Shown here piece after piece: positions 63,260 to 64,000 of a stretch of DNA of 64,000 nucleotides. The stretch is from positions 186,001 to 250,000 of the forward strand of contig WKFK01000012.1 of the NCBI GenBank assembly GCA_014872815.1. Reading direction: 5' to 3'. The position numbers and the translations under genes were made by a program. Each line of letters starts with the position of its first letter. The stretch's first letter is position 1. The notes beneath the pieces are model-generated. The model was given only the letters and a program-made list of their open reading frames with translations, ran no database searches and had not been told where the DNA came from. The DNA comes from Paracoccaceae bacterium (GTDB lineage: Bacteria > Pseudomonadota > Alphaproteobacteria > Rhodobacterales > Rhodobacteraceae).

Positions 63260-63274
63260 AAACGCACCTGCGCA

Positions 63275-63307
63275 ATACTGACGCGATACCGACGTTATAC
63301 CGATGCG
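63275..63307. repeat. Tandem 11-bp repeat, three units
   Basis: ATACTGACGCG, ATACCGACGTT and ATACCGATGCG stand head to tail and are relatives of the two ATACCGACGTA units at 34761-34782. They lie upstream of the sufT-like gene, 82 bp before its start. Confidence 0.65.
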
Positions 63308-63388
63308 CCAATTTCGCTCACCTCCCCCTCTGGACGCCGCTTGCAAGTTTTCCTATATGAAAAACTCAGGAATTTTGCAGGACACAGC

Positions 63389-63763
63389 ATGACACAGGCT
63401 CCCGATCCCAGTACCGATCCCGTCGAAGGCACCCCGCTGATCACGCCATCAAGCGTTGATCACCCGCTGCATGAGCAGATCGTCGAAGCCTGCCGCAGCG
63501 TATATGACCCGGAAATCCCGGTGAATATCTATGACCTCGGTCTGATCTATACGATTCTGGTCAATGACGAGAATGACGTAAATGTGGTCATGACCCTGAC
63601 CGCGCCGGGTTGCCCTGTGGCCGGTGAAATGCCAGGCTGGGTGCAAGAGGCCGTGGCCGGTGTTGGCGGCGTGCGCACTGTTGAGGTGGCGCTTGTCTGG
63701 CAGCCACCCTGGGGCATGGAAATGATGAGCGATGAAGCCCGCCTTGAGCTGGGCTTTATGTAA
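63389..63763 (+). CDS. SUF-type Fe-S assembly protein (MIP18/DUF59, SufT-like)
   Basis: The 124-residue protein carries the DUF59 domain: VEACRSVYDPEIPVNIYDLGLIYTILVNDENDVNVVMTLTAPGCPVAGEMPGWVQEAV with the single conserved cysteine, and VALVWQPPWGMEMMSDEARLELG. Such proteins help assemble or deliver Fe-S clusters. The start at 63389 has AGGA upstream; earlier in-frame codons add residues that do not fit. A SufA/IscA-like gene follows after 28 bp, so this is the end of a SUF operon or a detached pair. Confidence 0.9.
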   Translation: MTQAPDPSTDPVEGTPLITPSSVDHPLHEQIVEACRSVYDPEIPVNIYDLGLIYTILVNDENDVNVVMTLTAPGCPVAGEMPGWVQEAVAGVGGVRTVEVALVWQPPWGMEMMSDEARLELGFM

Positions 63764-63791
63764 CTTCTCAAACGGTTAGAAAGGAAAGTCG

Positions 63792-64000
63792 ATGTTTGGC
63801 ATTCCCGGAAAACAAGCTGTGACTATGACGCCAGCGGCGATCAAACAGATCGCCAAGCTCATGGACAAAGAAGGCCACGCCGGTCTGCGGATTGGTGTGA
63901 AAAAGGGCGGCTGCGCGGGCATGGAGTACACCATGGACTACGTGACCGACCGCGATCCGCATGACGAGGTTGTCGAAAAAGACGGCGCCGTGGTGATGAT
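63792..64000 (+). CDS. Iron-sulfur cluster assembly accessory protein (SufA/IscA-like), 5' part
   Basis: The visible 69 residues (MFGIPGKQAVTMTPAAIKQI onward) match the A-type carrier family, with TPAAIKQIAKLM and GLRIGVKKGGCAGMEYTMDYV containing the first conserved cluster cysteine. The two C-terminal cysteines lie beyond the window. A-type carriers pass clusters to target proteins. AAGGAAAGTCG precedes the ATG. It is cotranscribed with the DUF59 gene. Confidence 0.92.
   Translation, partial: MFGIPGKQAVTMTPAAIKQIAKLMDKEGHAGLRIGVKKGGCAGMEYTMDYVTDRDPHDEVVEKDGAVVM

Overview
The window is a 64 kb stretch of chromosomal, mostly core-genome DNA from an alphaproteobacterium of the order Rhodobacterales, probably the roseobacter group. 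This rests on the gene content and protein styles: a TRAP transporter, a B12-dependent class II ribonucleotide reductase, an ALAS-type hemA, PhaR/phasin/PhaC/PhaZ, DUF2852 and DUF2189 proteins, and a two-hairpin intergenic repeat that I remember as common in roseobacters. The genus cannot be fixed from sequence reading alone. Base composition is moderately GC-rich, with one AT-richer patch around 5.45-6.4 kb. There is no prophage, insertion sequence or CRISPR array.

Layout. 0-6.4 kb: end of a NUDIX gene, glnE (control of glutamine synthetase), a YbaK-type deacylase, small membrane proteins and an AT-rich patch with an orphan secreted protein. 6.4-13.3 kb: a TRAP uptake system (substrate-binding protein, fused-length small and large permeases), divergent from a Cache-domain histidine kinase and a NarL-type response regulator that probably control it. 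13.3-16.8 kb: an acidic orphan protein, then ilvB-ilvN preceded by a 15-codon leader peptide and a transcription attenuator. 16.8-31.2 kb: a mostly minus-strand block with a PPOX flavoprotein, DUF2189 membrane protein, amidase, prfB, a chemoreceptor with a secreted partner, PBP1A, an isochorismatase/MarR pair, a GST, a NUDIX hydrolase and an N-acetylmuramoyl-L-alanine amidase. 31.3-40.3 kb: an aminotransferase, an M48/TPR protease, a DsbA-like oxidoreductase, ispG, a RodZ-like protein, hemA with a perfect FNR-type box, and an M20 peptidase. 40.3-42.5 kb: two tRNA-Asp(GTC) and two tRNA-Val(TAC) genes, a small lipoprotein and a GlxA-type regulator. 42.5-47.6 kb: an HU-like protein and the polyhydroxybutyrate cluster phaR-phaP-phaC / phaZ with PhaR-type operators. 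47.6-52.3 kb: nrdJ behind a long regulatory region, a small GTG-start gene and a multi-hairpin candidate non-coding RNA. 52.4-64 kb: a DUF3179 protein, lon with a heat-shock-type promoter, two overlapping lipoprotein genes, two similar secreted proteins, tgt, an SPFH/NfeD pair, a membrane pentapeptide-repeat protein and the start of a SUF-type Fe-S assembly pair (sufT-like, sufA/iscA-like).

How it fits together. Most modules are independent housekeeping units. The clearest co-working sets are the TRAP transporter with its two-component system, the ilv attenuator with acetolactate synthase, the PHB cycle under PhaR, the chemoreceptor with its periplasmic partner, and nrdJ under probable NrdR and DnaA control. 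The features least explained by known genes are the five-hairpin RNA candidate downstream of nrdJ, tandem 11-bp intergenic repeats at two sites, the enlarged TRAP permease, and a small ORF overlapping the nrdJ start. Promoters, operators and RNAs were found by eye, without a motif search or folding program.
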